51,398 nt of DNA from an uncultured Lachnospiraceae bacterium (GTDB lineage Bacteria; Bacillota; Clostridia; Lachnospirales; Lachnospiraceae). Both the position numbers and the translations under genes were made by a program. The stretch is taken from contig CANQUG010000021.1 in NCBI GenBank assembly GCA_947626985.1, positions 1 to 51,398 of the forward strand, given 5' to 3'. Numbering within the stretch: position 1 is the first letter of the stretch; every line of letters starts with the position of its first letter. This document shows, one piece after another, positions 24,738 to 32,488 of the stretch. The notes beneath the pieces were generated by a model. That model had not been told where the DNA came from and ran no database searches. It saw nothing but the letters and a program-made list of their open reading frames with translations.

Positions 24738-26891
24738 ATGGCGATTACAATTGCTTTGGCAGGGAATCCCAACAGCGGAAAGACCACGCTGTTCAATGCT
24801 CTGACCGGTTCCAATCAGTTTGTGGGAAACTGGCCGGGCGTGACGGTGGAGAAGAAGGAAGGACGTCTCAAGGGAAATAAGGACGTGATCATTGCCGACC
24901 TTCCGGGAATTTACTCCCTGTCCCCCTACACGCTGGAGGAAGTGGTGGCCAGAAATTATCTGATCAATCAGAAGCCGGACGCGATTTTAAATATTGTGGA
25001 CGGAACCAATATCGAGAGAAACCTGTATCTCACCACTCAGCTTATGGAGCTGGGAATTCCGGTGGTCATGGCTGTGAACATGATGGATATTGTGAGGAAA
25101 AACGGGGATCAGATCTACATCGACAAGCTGGCCAAAAGAATGGGCTGCCAGGTGGTGGAAATCTCCGCACTGAAGGGCGACGGCGTGCAGAAAGCCGCGG
25201 ATACGGCGGTGAAGCTTGCGGGACGGCATCAGGCTTCCGCTCCGGTACATAATTTTGATAAGAGGGTCGAGAAGGTACTGGATTCCATAGAGGAGAAGCT
25301 GGGGGATTCCGTGGAAGACAGCCAGAAGAGATTTTTTGCCGTTAAGCTTCTGGAAAGAGACGACAAGATCGCGGGTCAGCTGAAGAGAGTTCCGGATGTC
25401 TCCGCGGAAATTCAGGAGATTGAGGAAGCGATGGACGACGATACGGAGAGTATCATCACCAATGAGCGCTATACGTATATTTCTTCTATTATCGGGGAGT
25501 GTTATAAAAAGAAGCAGACGGGAGAAAAGCTGACCGTGTCCGACAGGATCGACCGGATCGTGACCAACCGGATCCTGGCTCTGCCCATCTTCGCAGTGGT
25601 TATGTGGCTGGTGTACTATGTTTCCGTTACTACTGTGGGAACCATCGTGACAGACTGGACCAACGATGTACTCTTCGGGGAGATCATTCCTCCGGCTGTG
25701 GAAAGCTTTCTGGTGAGCATTCACTGCGCGGGCTGGCTGCAGGGGCTGATCCTGGATGGTATTGTGGCCGGTGTAGGCGCTGTTCTGGGCTTCGTGCCCC
25801 AGATGCTGGTGCTGTTCCTGTTTCTGGCGTTTCTGGAGGGCTGCGGCTACATGGCCAGAGTCGCCTTTATCATGGACCGTATTTTCCGCAAGTTCGGACT
25901 TTCCGGAAAATCCTTTATTCCCATGCTTATCGGTACGGGCTGCGGAGTTCCCGGGGTTATGGCCTCCAGAACCATTGAGAATGACCGTGACCGGAAAATG
26001 ACGATTATGACTACCACCTTTATTCCCTGCGGAGCGAAGCTTCCGATCATCGCTCTGATCGCCGGAGCGCTTTTCGGCGGCGCGTCCTGGGTGGCTCCCA
26101 GTGCGTATTTTGTAGGAATCGCAGCGATCATCTGCTCCGGCATCATCTTAAAAAAGACCAAAATGTTCGCCGGGGATCCGGCTCCCTTCGTTATGGAGCT
26201 TCCCGCTTACCATATGCCTACCGTGGGCAGTATTCTCCGCAGCATGTGGGAGCGGGGCTGGTCCTTTATCAAAAAGGCGGGAACCATCATCCTTCTTTCC
26301 ACCATTCTGCTGTGGTTCCTCATGAGCTTCGGCTGGGCGGACGGTTCCTTCGGAATGCTGGAGGCGGAGCAGCTGGACAGCAGTATTCTGGCCCGTATCG
26401 GCAGCGTGATCGCGCCGCTCTTCGCGCCTCTGGGCTGGGGCGACTGGAAGATGGCTGTGGCGGCCGTAACCGGTCTGATCGCAAAGGAAAATGTAGTGGG
26501 AACCTTCGGTATTCTCTTCGGATTCGCGGAAGTGGCCGAGGACGGAGCGGAGATCTGGGGACAGCTGGCCGGAAGCATGACGGCTGTGGCGGCTTACTCC
26601 TTCCTGATCTTTAATCTGCTGTGCGCACCCTGCTTCGCGGCCATGGGCGCCATCAAGCGTGAAATGAACAACGGCAGATGGTTTGCTTTTGCCATCGGTT
26701 ATCAGTGCCTGCTGGCCTACGTGACTTCTCTGTGTGTATACCAGATCGGGACCCTTCTCACCGGCGGCGGATTCGGATTCTTCACTGTGGTTGCTTTTGT
26801 GCTGGTTGCGGGATTCTTGTATCTGCTCTTCCGTCCGTACAAAGAAAGTGGTACACTGAATGTGAATCTGAGAAGCGTTGCGGCGAGGTAA
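24738..26891 (+). CDS. feoB: Ferrous iron transport protein B
   Basis: 717 residues. The N-terminal G-protein domain has G1 GNPNSGKTT (about 9–17), a G2 Thr in WPGVTVE, G3 DLPG, G4 NMMD and G5 SALKG. A helical GDI-like region (about 175–270) follows, then the membrane core with the two Gate motifs (GCGVPGVMASRTI and NRD-type follow-up, then PCGAKLPI) and FIKKAGTIILLSTI. Iron(II) permease of the inner membrane. AGAGGAGG precedes the ATG. Confidence 0.96.
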   Translation: MAITIALAGNPNSGKTTLFNALTGSNQFVGNWPGVTVEKKEGRLKGNKDVIIADLPGIYSLSPYTLEEVVARNYLINQKPDAILNIVDGTNIERNLYLTTQLMELGIPVVMAVNMMDIVRKNGDQIYIDKLAKRMGCQVVEISALKGDGVQKAADTAVKLAGRHQASAPVHNFDKRVEKVLDSIEEKLGDSVEDSQKRFFAVKLLERDDKIAGQLKRVPDVSAEIQEIEEAMDDDTESIITNERYTYISSIIGECYKKKQTGEKLTVSDRIDRIVTNRILALPIFAVVMWLVYYVSVTTVGTIVTDWTNDVLFGEIIPPAVESFLVSIHCAGWLQGLILDGIVAGVGAVLGFVPQMLVLFLFLAFLEGCGYMARVAFIMDRIFRKFGLSGKSFIPMLIGTGCGVPGVMASRTIENDRDRKMTIMTTTFIPCGAKLPIIALIAGALFGGASWVAPSAYFVGIAAIICSGIILKKTKMFAGDPAPFVMELPAYHMPTVGSILRSMWERGWSFIKKAGTIILLSTILLWFLMSFGWADGSFGMLEAEQLDSSILARIGSVIAPLFAPLGWGDWKMAVAAVTGLIAKENVVGTFGILFGFAEVAEDGAEIWGQLAGSMTAVAAYSFLIFNLLCAPCFAAMGAIKREMNNGRWFAFAIGYQCLLAYVTSLCVYQIGTLLTGGGFGFFTVVAFVLVAGFLYLLFRPYKESGTLNVNLRSVAAR

Positions 26892-26921
26892 CTGCAGAGT
26901 CTCCTGAGGAAAATGTTCCTG

Positions 26922-27040
26922 TGCCTGATACTGCATTATACGATACGAAGATATAACTACAGTGTTTCCGAAGGGCAACGTGCCTGATGCTGTGTTATGC
27001 AGCAGGAAGATGTAATTTCGGCGTCTTCGAAAGGAGACAT
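26922..27040. repeat. Degenerate 59-bp tandem repeat downstream of feoB
   Basis: TGCCTGATaCTGcaTTATaC... (26922) recurs as TGCCTGATGCTGTGTTATGC... (26981), with shared GAAGATaTAA and TTCcGAAGG blocks. Non-coding. Confidence 0.5.
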
Positions 27041-27121
27041 TATTCGGCTGAGACCGGCCGGAAAATTCCGGAGAACAGGGAAAATCAGCTCTGTGGGATC
27101 TGAATGATTGGAGGTATGTGT

Positions 27122-27382
27122 ATGGGTACAATCTTTGTGCTGGCGGTTTTAACTGCCGTTGTGGCTCTGGTGATCCGGGGAATGATCCGGGACAAAAAAG
27201 CGGGCAAATCCCTTCAGTGCGGCGGCGACTGCAAATTCTGCGGCGGATACTGTCATCAGATGCGCACCGCGGAGACGGCCGGGACGCCCGGCGCCAGAGA
27301 AATCAGAACCTCCGGAACGCCGAAGGCTGAAAGGGCTGCGGCTGAGCTGCGGGAACAGGCAGGAGGAAGAAGCCATGTCTAA
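27122..27382 (+). CDS. FeoB-associated Cys-rich membrane protein
   Basis: 86 residues from ATG 27122 (GGAGG 7 nt upstream; an earlier in-frame ATG lacks one). One membrane helix at 1–19, then a CGGDCKFCGGYCHQ cluster with four Cys and a His, then a polar tail. This is the small FeoB-associated protein of Clostridia, probably handling Fe(II) at the cytoplasmic mouth of FeoB. It overlaps the next gene by 8 nt. Confidence 0.85.
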   Translation: MGTIFVLAVLTAVVALVIRGMIRDKKAGKSLQCGGDCKFCGGYCHQMRTAETAGTPGAREIRTSGTPKAERAAAELREQAGGRSHV

Positions 27383-27743
27383 TGTGATCATTGTAGCGAT
27401 TCTGGTTTTTGTGGTCATACTGGCGGTGAAGAGCTCCGCAAAGCATTTCCGGGGAGAGGGAGGCTGCTGCGGAGGCGGGGGCGGCGATATCCGTACCCGG
27501 GACATTCCGGAGAAAGCGCTGGAAGGAAAAAAGCTGGGAGAGAAGATTGTGTCTCTTTCGGGAATGCACTGCGATCACTGCGCGGCTTCCGTGACGAAGG
27601 CCATCAACAGCATTGACGGAGCCTCGGCGAAGGTGAGCCTGAAGCGGAACAGGGCTGTGGTGTCCTACGACCGGGAAGTGCCGGACGAGGCGCTGAAGCG
27701 GGCTGTGGAAGCGGCGGGATTTCAGGTGACCGAGATCAGATAA
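27375..27743 (+). CDS. Membrane-anchored HMA-domain metal-binding protein
   Basis: 122 residues. N-terminal membrane helix (2–20), a Gly/Cys stretch GGCCGGGGG, and a C-terminal heavy-metal-associated domain (about 55–122) with GMHCDHCAASVTKAI. The CxxC is the copper- or zinc-binding site of CopZ-like chaperones. AGGAGGAAGCC precedes the ATG. Its overlap with the FeoB-associated gene ties it to iron transport, which is unusual for an HMA protein. The metal is not predictable. Confidence 0.85.
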   Translation: MSNVIIVAILVFVVILAVKSSAKHFRGEGGCCGGGGGDIRTRDIPEKALEGKKLGEKIVSLSGMHCDHCAASVTKAINSIDGASAKVSLKRNRAVVSYDREVPDEALKRAVEAAGFQVTEIR

Positions 27744-27796
27744 ACAGATATTTGGCTGTAAACAGATAGAATACTTCGATATAATCAGAGACGGGG

Positions 27797-27846
27797 AAAG
27801 ACCATTTTTGCTGCCGGGACATACAGCGGGGAAATGGTCTTTTTTC
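27797..27846 (+). terminator. Terminator of the feo operon
   Basis: Arms AAAGACCATTT (27797–27807) and AAATGGTCTTT (27832–27842), T tail to 27845, with a small inner GCTG/CAGC stem. Confidence 0.8.
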
Positions 27847-27968
27847 CGTGTCGGGAACTGCCGGAAAATGACATGGCAAAGCGGCAGGCTCCGTGGCAAT
27901 GCATAAAATTTTTTTATTCGGTATATGCTATAAAAAACCGGAATGGAGAAGAATGCGGAGGGATAATT

Positions 27969-28403
27969 ATGTGGGGAATTCTTACGGCGCTTCTGTCGGG
28001 AGCTCTCATGAGTATTCAGGGAGTTTTTAACACGGAGGTCACGAAACAGAGCAGTCTCTGGGTGTCCACAGGCTGGGTGCAGCTTTCGGCCTTCGGAGTA
28101 TGCGTGCTGGCGTGGCTGTTTACGGGACGGGAGAGTATCGGCGCGCTCTGGCAGGTGGAGAACAGATATATGCTGCTGGGCGGCGTGATCGGAGCGTTTA
28201 TCACGGTGACGGTGATACAGAGCATGGGGGCCCTGGGACCGGCCAGAGCGGCTATGCTGATCGTGGTCTCTCAGCTGGCGGTGGCTTATGTGATCGAGCT
28301 TTTCGGGATGTTCGGAACGGACCGGGTTTCCTTCGAGTGGAGAAAGCTTCTGGGCATGGCGGTGGCCGTGGCGGGAATCATTATTTTTAAGTGGCAAAAA
28401 TGA
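27969..28403 (+). CDS. Small DMT-superfamily transporter (YdcZ/DUF606-type)
   Basis: 144 residues from ATG 27969 (GGAGGG 6 nt upstream); upstream codons of the open frame are discarded. About five hydrophobic helices, ending KLLGMAVAVAGIIIFKW, the half-size EamA-like form. Such proteins work as dimers. No partner copy is adjacent. Substrate unknown. Confidence 0.8.
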   Translation: MWGILTALLSGALMSIQGVFNTEVTKQSSLWVSTGWVQLSAFGVCVLAWLFTGRESIGALWQVENRYMLLGGVIGAFITVTVIQSMGALGPARAAMLIVVSQLAVAYVIELFGMFGTDRVSFEWRKLLGMAVAVAGIIIFKWQK

Positions 28404-28410
28404 GAGATTT

Positions 28411-28444
28411 CTATTGTAATATTGTTAAAAAAAAGTTACAATAG
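28411..28444 (+). promoter_or_regulatory. Candidate comEA operon promoter with inverted repeat
   Basis: CTATTGTAA (28411–28419) and TTACAATAG (28436–28444) form a perfect 9-bp inverted repeat. It contains TTGTAA (28414–28419), 17 bp and TACAAT (28437–28442), so operator and promoter coincide. A short CCGTA/TACGG hairpin follows in the leader. Confidence 0.55.
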
Positions 28445-28511
28445 AACATGGTTAAGTATGAGTATCGGGAAGCCTGCCGTAAATTACTACGGTAAAGGAG
28501 TGAACCGATAA

Positions 28512-29399
28512 ATGAAGAAATCAGAGAGAATGTGTCATGTTCTGGGAAGGTGGCTTCTGTTTCTGTGCCTGCTGATGGGCGTCAGCGGCTGTGTCAGGAA
28601 GGAAGACGAGTTTTTTTCCCTGTCGGAGCTGGGGGAGGAAGCCGGAGCGCCGGATTCTTCCGGGATGGAAGGAGCGGGCGGGCCCCGGGATTTATCCGGG
28701 TCGTCCGGTAAAGCTGGAGAGCAGGATGTTTCCGCCGGATCGAACGGGGCTGTGTCGTCGGATGTTTCCACAGCACCGGGCGGGGCCGGATCATCGGAGT
28801 TTTCCGCTGCGTTGGGCGGAGCCGCACCGAAGGAACCGCAGGTGACGGACTCTTCCTCAGCACCGGATGGAGCCGGACAGGCGGACACGTCTGTATCATG
28901 CCCGGACACGGCGTCGAAAGACGCCAGGATATACGTGGACGTATGCGGAGCTGTGGCAGCTCCCGGAGTCTATCGGCTGAAAGCAGGCAGCAGAGTATTT
29001 CAGGCGGTGAAGCGCGCGGGCGGTCTTCTGCCCGGGGCGGCCGGCGAGTATGTGAATCAGGCCCGCAGCCTGGCGGACGGGGACCAGATTTACATTCCCA
29101 CCAGAGACGAGGCGGAGGCGCTGCATCTGCCGGAGCCTGAGGGACGGACGGGGAAGAATGCGGGGAAAGAAGCTTCCACGAAAGACGGAGAAATTTCCGA
29201 TGGAGGAAAGGTTAACCTGAACACCGCGGATCTGGCGGCTCTTACGACCCTCACCGGCATTGGGGAGTCCAGAGCCCGGGCGATCCTGGCCTACAGGGAG
29301 GAACACGGCGGGTTTTCTTCCATAGAAGAGATCTGCAGCGTGCAGGGGATCAAGGAAGGCACGTTCGGCAGGATCAAGGATAAGATTGTAATAGAATAG
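28512..29399 (+). CDS. comEA: ComEA-type DNA-binding lipoprotein
   Basis: 295 residues. Signal peptide with a lipobox-like VSGC (Cys27 region); a low-complexity Ser/Gly/Ala/Asp stretch (about 40–135) with imperfect repeats; a SLBB domain (VDVCGAVAAPGVYRL, about 140–205); and a C-terminal helix-hairpin-helix domain (KVNLNTADLAALTTLTGIGESRA, about 232–295). ComEA binds incoming duplex DNA at the cell surface for natural transformation. A lipid anchor instead of the usual membrane helix, and the long spacer, are noteworthy. It heads a run with a two-component system, a GerMN lipoprotein and comEC. Confidence 0.87.
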   Translation: MKKSERMCHVLGRWLLFLCLLMGVSGCVRKEDEFFSLSELGEEAGAPDSSGMEGAGGPRDLSGSSGKAGEQDVSAGSNGAVSSDVSTAPGGAGSSEFSAALGGAAPKEPQVTDSSSAPDGAGQADTSVSCPDTASKDARIYVDVCGAVAAPGVYRLKAGSRVFQAVKRAGGLLPGAAGEYVNQARSLADGDQIYIPTRDEAEALHLPEPEGRTGKNAGKEASTKDGEISDGGKVNLNTADLAALTTLTGIGESRARAILAYREEHGGFSSIEEICSVQGIKEGTFGRIKDKIVIE

Positions 29400-29409
29400 G
29401 AGAGGACAG

Positions 29410-30099
29410 ATGAGCAGGAAAGTATTGGTAGTAGATGACGAGAAACTGATCGTGAAGGGAGTCCGTTTCAGTCTGGAGCAGGAGGGAATGGAGGTGGACT
29501 GCGCCTATGACGGCGAGGAGGCAGTGGAAAAGGCCAGAGACACCAGATATGACATCATCCTTCTGGACCTGATGCTTCCCAAGATGGACGGACTGGAGGT
29601 CTGTCAGCAGATCCGGGAGTTTTCCAATGTGCCCATCGTTATGCTTACTGCCAAGGGGGAGGATATGGACAAGATCCTGGGGCTGGAATACGGTGCGGAT
29701 GATTATATTACCAAACCCTTTAATATTCTGGAGGTGAAGGCCAGGATCAAGGCCATCATGCGCCGCGCAGGGTCGGATCATGAGGAGAAGGAGAAGGCGC
29801 GCACCATCGAGGCGGGAGACCTGCGGATGGACTGCGAGGGCCGCCGGGTGTTTATCGCCGGGAAGGAGATCAACCTTACCGCCAAGGAATTTGACGTGCT
29901 GGAGCTCCTGGTGTTCAATCCCAATAAGGTCTACAGCAGAGAAAATCTTCTGAATATCGTGTGGGGCTACGAATATCCCGGCGATGTGAGAACCGTGGAC
30001 GTACATATTCGGAGGCTCAGGGAGAAGATCGAGACGAATCCCAGCGAGCCCAAGTATGTACACACAAAATGGGGAGTCGGATATTATTTCCAGGCGTAA
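29410..30099 (+). CDS. OmpR/PhoB-family response regulator
   Basis: 229 residues. Receiver: DDEK, Asp in LLDLMLPKMDG, MLTAKG, TKPFNI. Winged helix at about 132–227 ends KWGVGYYF. It starts 10 bp after comEA with GGAGAGG, and the kinase follows 3 bp after its stop, so all are probably one transcript. Best considered a WalR/PhoP-like envelope regulator. Confidence 0.92.
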   Translation: MSRKVLVVDDEKLIVKGVRFSLEQEGMEVDCAYDGEEAVEKARDTRYDIILLDLMLPKMDGLEVCQQIREFSNVPIVMLTAKGEDMDKILGLEYGADDYITKPFNILEVKARIKAIMRRAGSDHEEKEKARTIEAGDLRMDCEGRRVFIAGKEINLTAKEFDVLELLVFNPNKVYSRENLLNIVWGYEYPGDVRTVDVHIRRLREKIETNPSEPKYVHTKWGVGYYFQA

Positions 30100-30102
30100 G
30101 GC

Positions 30103-31521
30103 ATGAAGAAGAGGACGAAGTATTTTAAAAGCCTGAAGTTCCGCATCATGGTGATCCTGATCATTCTGGGGATCCTGCCGGGGATCGTGGTGATGGGGAT
30201 GGTCATCCAGACCTACGAAAAAAAGGCCTTCGATCTGCGCATCGGCAGCATTGAGGATGAATGCGGGGTTTTATGCAACCTGTTAATTAAAGAGAATTAT
30301 ATGAATAACTCCAGCTCGCAGGCGGCCAACAGCAAGCTGGAGTTATTATCTGATATCTACGGCGGAAGAATTCTTGTGGTGGACAGGAATTATCAGATCA
30401 TACAGGATACCTATCACACCGATCTGGGAAAGGTTCTGATCTCCCCGGAGGTGCTCCGCTGCTTTAAAGAGGGAAGCAGCCGGTATACCCGGCACGAGCA
30501 TACCATCACCCTGGCGTTTCCCGTGATGAGTCCGGAAGTCCAGCAGCCCCAGGGGGCAATGCTCATGATGATTTCCGCGGGTGAAATCGAGGACACCGTG
30601 GCGGATCTGGAGCAGAAGGGAATCCTCATTATCGGCATTATCGCCGTGGTCTCCATTCTGCTGGGATTTATTCTTTCCACGATTCTTGTGAAGCCCTTCG
30701 CCAGAGTGACCAGAGCCATCGAGGATCTCACGGACGGGTATCAGAATGAGGAAATCTCCGTGCCCGATTACAGGGAGACGGAGCTGATCACGGACGCTTT
30801 TAACAAGCTTTTGAACAGGATGAAGGTGCTGGATGATTCCCGTCAGGAGTTCGTATCCAACGTGTCCCATGAGCTGAAAACGCCCATGACCTCCATGAAG
30901 GTTCTGGCGGATTCCCTGGTGGGTCAGGAGGGGATTCCGGAGGAGCTCTATCAGGAATTTCTCCGGGACATCACGGCGGAGATCGACCGGGAAAACAAGA
31001 TCATCACGGACCTTCTCACACTGGTGAAGATGGATAAAAAGGCGGCGGATATCAATATTCAGCATATGGATATCAACCAGCTTCTGGAGGACATTCTCAA
31101 GCGTCTCCGTCCCATTGCGGACAAGCAGAAGATCGTTCTGATCCTGGACAGCTTCCGTCCGGTGGAGGCGGATGTGGATGAGGTAAAATTCACTTCAGCC
31201 ATCAGCAATCTGGTGGAAAACGGCATCAAGTACAATGTGGATGAGGGATGGGTCCGGGTGACTCTGGACGCGGATCACAAGTATTTTTATGTGACGGTGG
31301 CGGACTCCGGCATGGGAATTCCGGAGGACTCTCTGGAGCGTATCTTCGAGCGTTTTTACCGGGTGGACAAGTCCCATTCCAGGGAGATCGGAGGAACGGG
31401 GCTTGGACTTTCCATAACCCGGAGCACCATCGCCATGCATCACGGCGCCATTACGGTGTTCAGCAAGGAGGGAGAGGGAACCACCTTCTCCGTCAGGATT
31501 CCTTTATCATATATCCCGTAG
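30103..31521 (+). CDS. Sensor histidine kinase
   Basis: 472 residues. TM1 at about 14–34; extracytoplasmic sensor (about 35–165); TM2 at about 170–195; HAMP; HisKA with the phospho-acceptor His in NVSHELKTP (near 258); HATPase with ISNLVENGIKYN and GGTGLGLSITRS. WalK/PhoR-like architecture without a PAS domain. Forms a tight operon with the regulator before it and the GerMN lipoprotein after it (10 bp). Confidence 0.92.
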   Translation: MKKRTKYFKSLKFRIMVILIILGILPGIVVMGMVIQTYEKKAFDLRIGSIEDECGVLCNLLIKENYMNNSSSQAANSKLELLSDIYGGRILVVDRNYQIIQDTYHTDLGKVLISPEVLRCFKEGSSRYTRHEHTITLAFPVMSPEVQQPQGAMLMMISAGEIEDTVADLEQKGILIIGIIAVVSILLGFILSTILVKPFARVTRAIEDLTDGYQNEEISVPDYRETELITDAFNKLLNRMKVLDDSRQEFVSNVSHELKTPMTSMKVLADSLVGQEGIPEELYQEFLRDITAEIDRENKIITDLLTLVKMDKKAADINIQHMDINQLLEDILKRLRPIADKQKIVLILDSFRPVEADVDEVKFTSAISNLVENGIKYNVDEGWVRVTLDADHKYFYVTVADSGMGIPEDSLERIFERFYRVDKSHSREIGGTGLGLSITRSTIAMHHGAITVFSKEGEGTTFSVRIPLSYIP

Positions 31522-31531
31522 GAGGTGCCGG

Positions 31532-32482
31532 ATGAAGAAAAAAATATGCTGGATGCTGGCCGTTTTTATGCTGTGCGCATGGATGGCCGGCTGTACGATC
31601 GAAGTGGAGGAGCAGGACGCGGGGACGGAGGAGAGCGGGTATCATCTTTTTTATCTTACCGCCTCCGAGGACGGACTGGTGAAGGAAAATTATGCTCCCG
31701 AGGAAGAAACCGGTGAATTCATGCTGTCCGATCTCATGCAGCGTCTGGGAAAAAAGGAGGATATCAAGGGCGGTCTCAGTCTGCTGTCCGCCGAGGTGTC
31801 CATCAACTCCTACGAAAGGCGCGACGACCTGCTGATCATTGATTTCAACAGGGCCTACAACAACATGAGCAGCGCCAGGGAGGTCCTGGTGAGGGCGGGC
31901 GTGGCCCGGACCTTTCTGCAGATTCCCGGGATCCGCACCGTCCGTTTTACCGTGGCGGGAAACGATCTTCTCAATACGAAAAATGAGAAGGTGGGGGATA
32001 TGGACCGGGATACGTTTCTGGAGCTGTCCGGGGAGGATCCGGACGCTTACCGCTACGGCACGTTTACATTGTATTTCACAGACCGGAGCGGTGAAAAGCT
32101 GGTGGAAGAAACCAGAAATGTGTATTATAAGAGCAGTCTTTCCCGGGAACGGGTGGTCCTGGAGCAGCTGGCCAAGGGCCCCATGGTAAAAGGAAATTAT
32201 CCTACGATTCCGGGGAATTCCGCTGTGGTGGATATTACCGTGGCCGACCGGGTCTGCTACGTGACCATGAACAGAAGCTTTGGAGAGTCCATGGATGTTT
32301 CTCCGGAAATCTCTCTGTATTCCGTGGTAAATTCCCTGCTGGCCGTTTCTGACGCGGATAAGGTGAAGCTGTCTGTGGGAAATCAGTCCGGCGGCACTCT
32401 GGGAGGCAGCGTGCAGCTGTATGCCTTTTACCAGGAGAATCCGGATCTGGTGGCGCCTGCACAGGAGGAAGGAGCTGAATAA
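31532..32482 (+). CDS. GerMN-domain lipoprotein
   Basis: 316 residues. Signal peptide ending in lipobox MAGC (Cys near 21), then two GerMN modules (about 40–155 and 170–300) with LSAEVSINSYERRDDLLIIDF and TVADRVCYVTMN patterns. GerMN proteins include spore germination GerM and LpqB-like partners of sensor kinases. Its place right after a histidine kinase suggests it modulates that kinase at the membrane, as LpqB does MtrB; this is inference. GGAGG precedes the ATG. 6 bp to comEC. Confidence 0.85.
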   Translation: MKKKICWMLAVFMLCAWMAGCTIEVEEQDAGTEESGYHLFYLTASEDGLVKENYAPEEETGEFMLSDLMQRLGKKEDIKGGLSLLSAEVSINSYERRDDLLIIDFNRAYNNMSSAREVLVRAGVARTFLQIPGIRTVRFTVAGNDLLNTKNEKVGDMDRDTFLELSGEDPDAYRYGTFTLYFTDRSGEKLVEETRNVYYKSSLSRERVVLEQLAKGPMVKGNYPTIPGNSAVVDITVADRVCYVTMNRSFGESMDVSPEISLYSVVNSLLAVSDADKVKLSVGNQSGGTLGGSVQLYAFYQENPDLVAPAQEEGAE

Positions 32483-32488
32483 AGGTTT

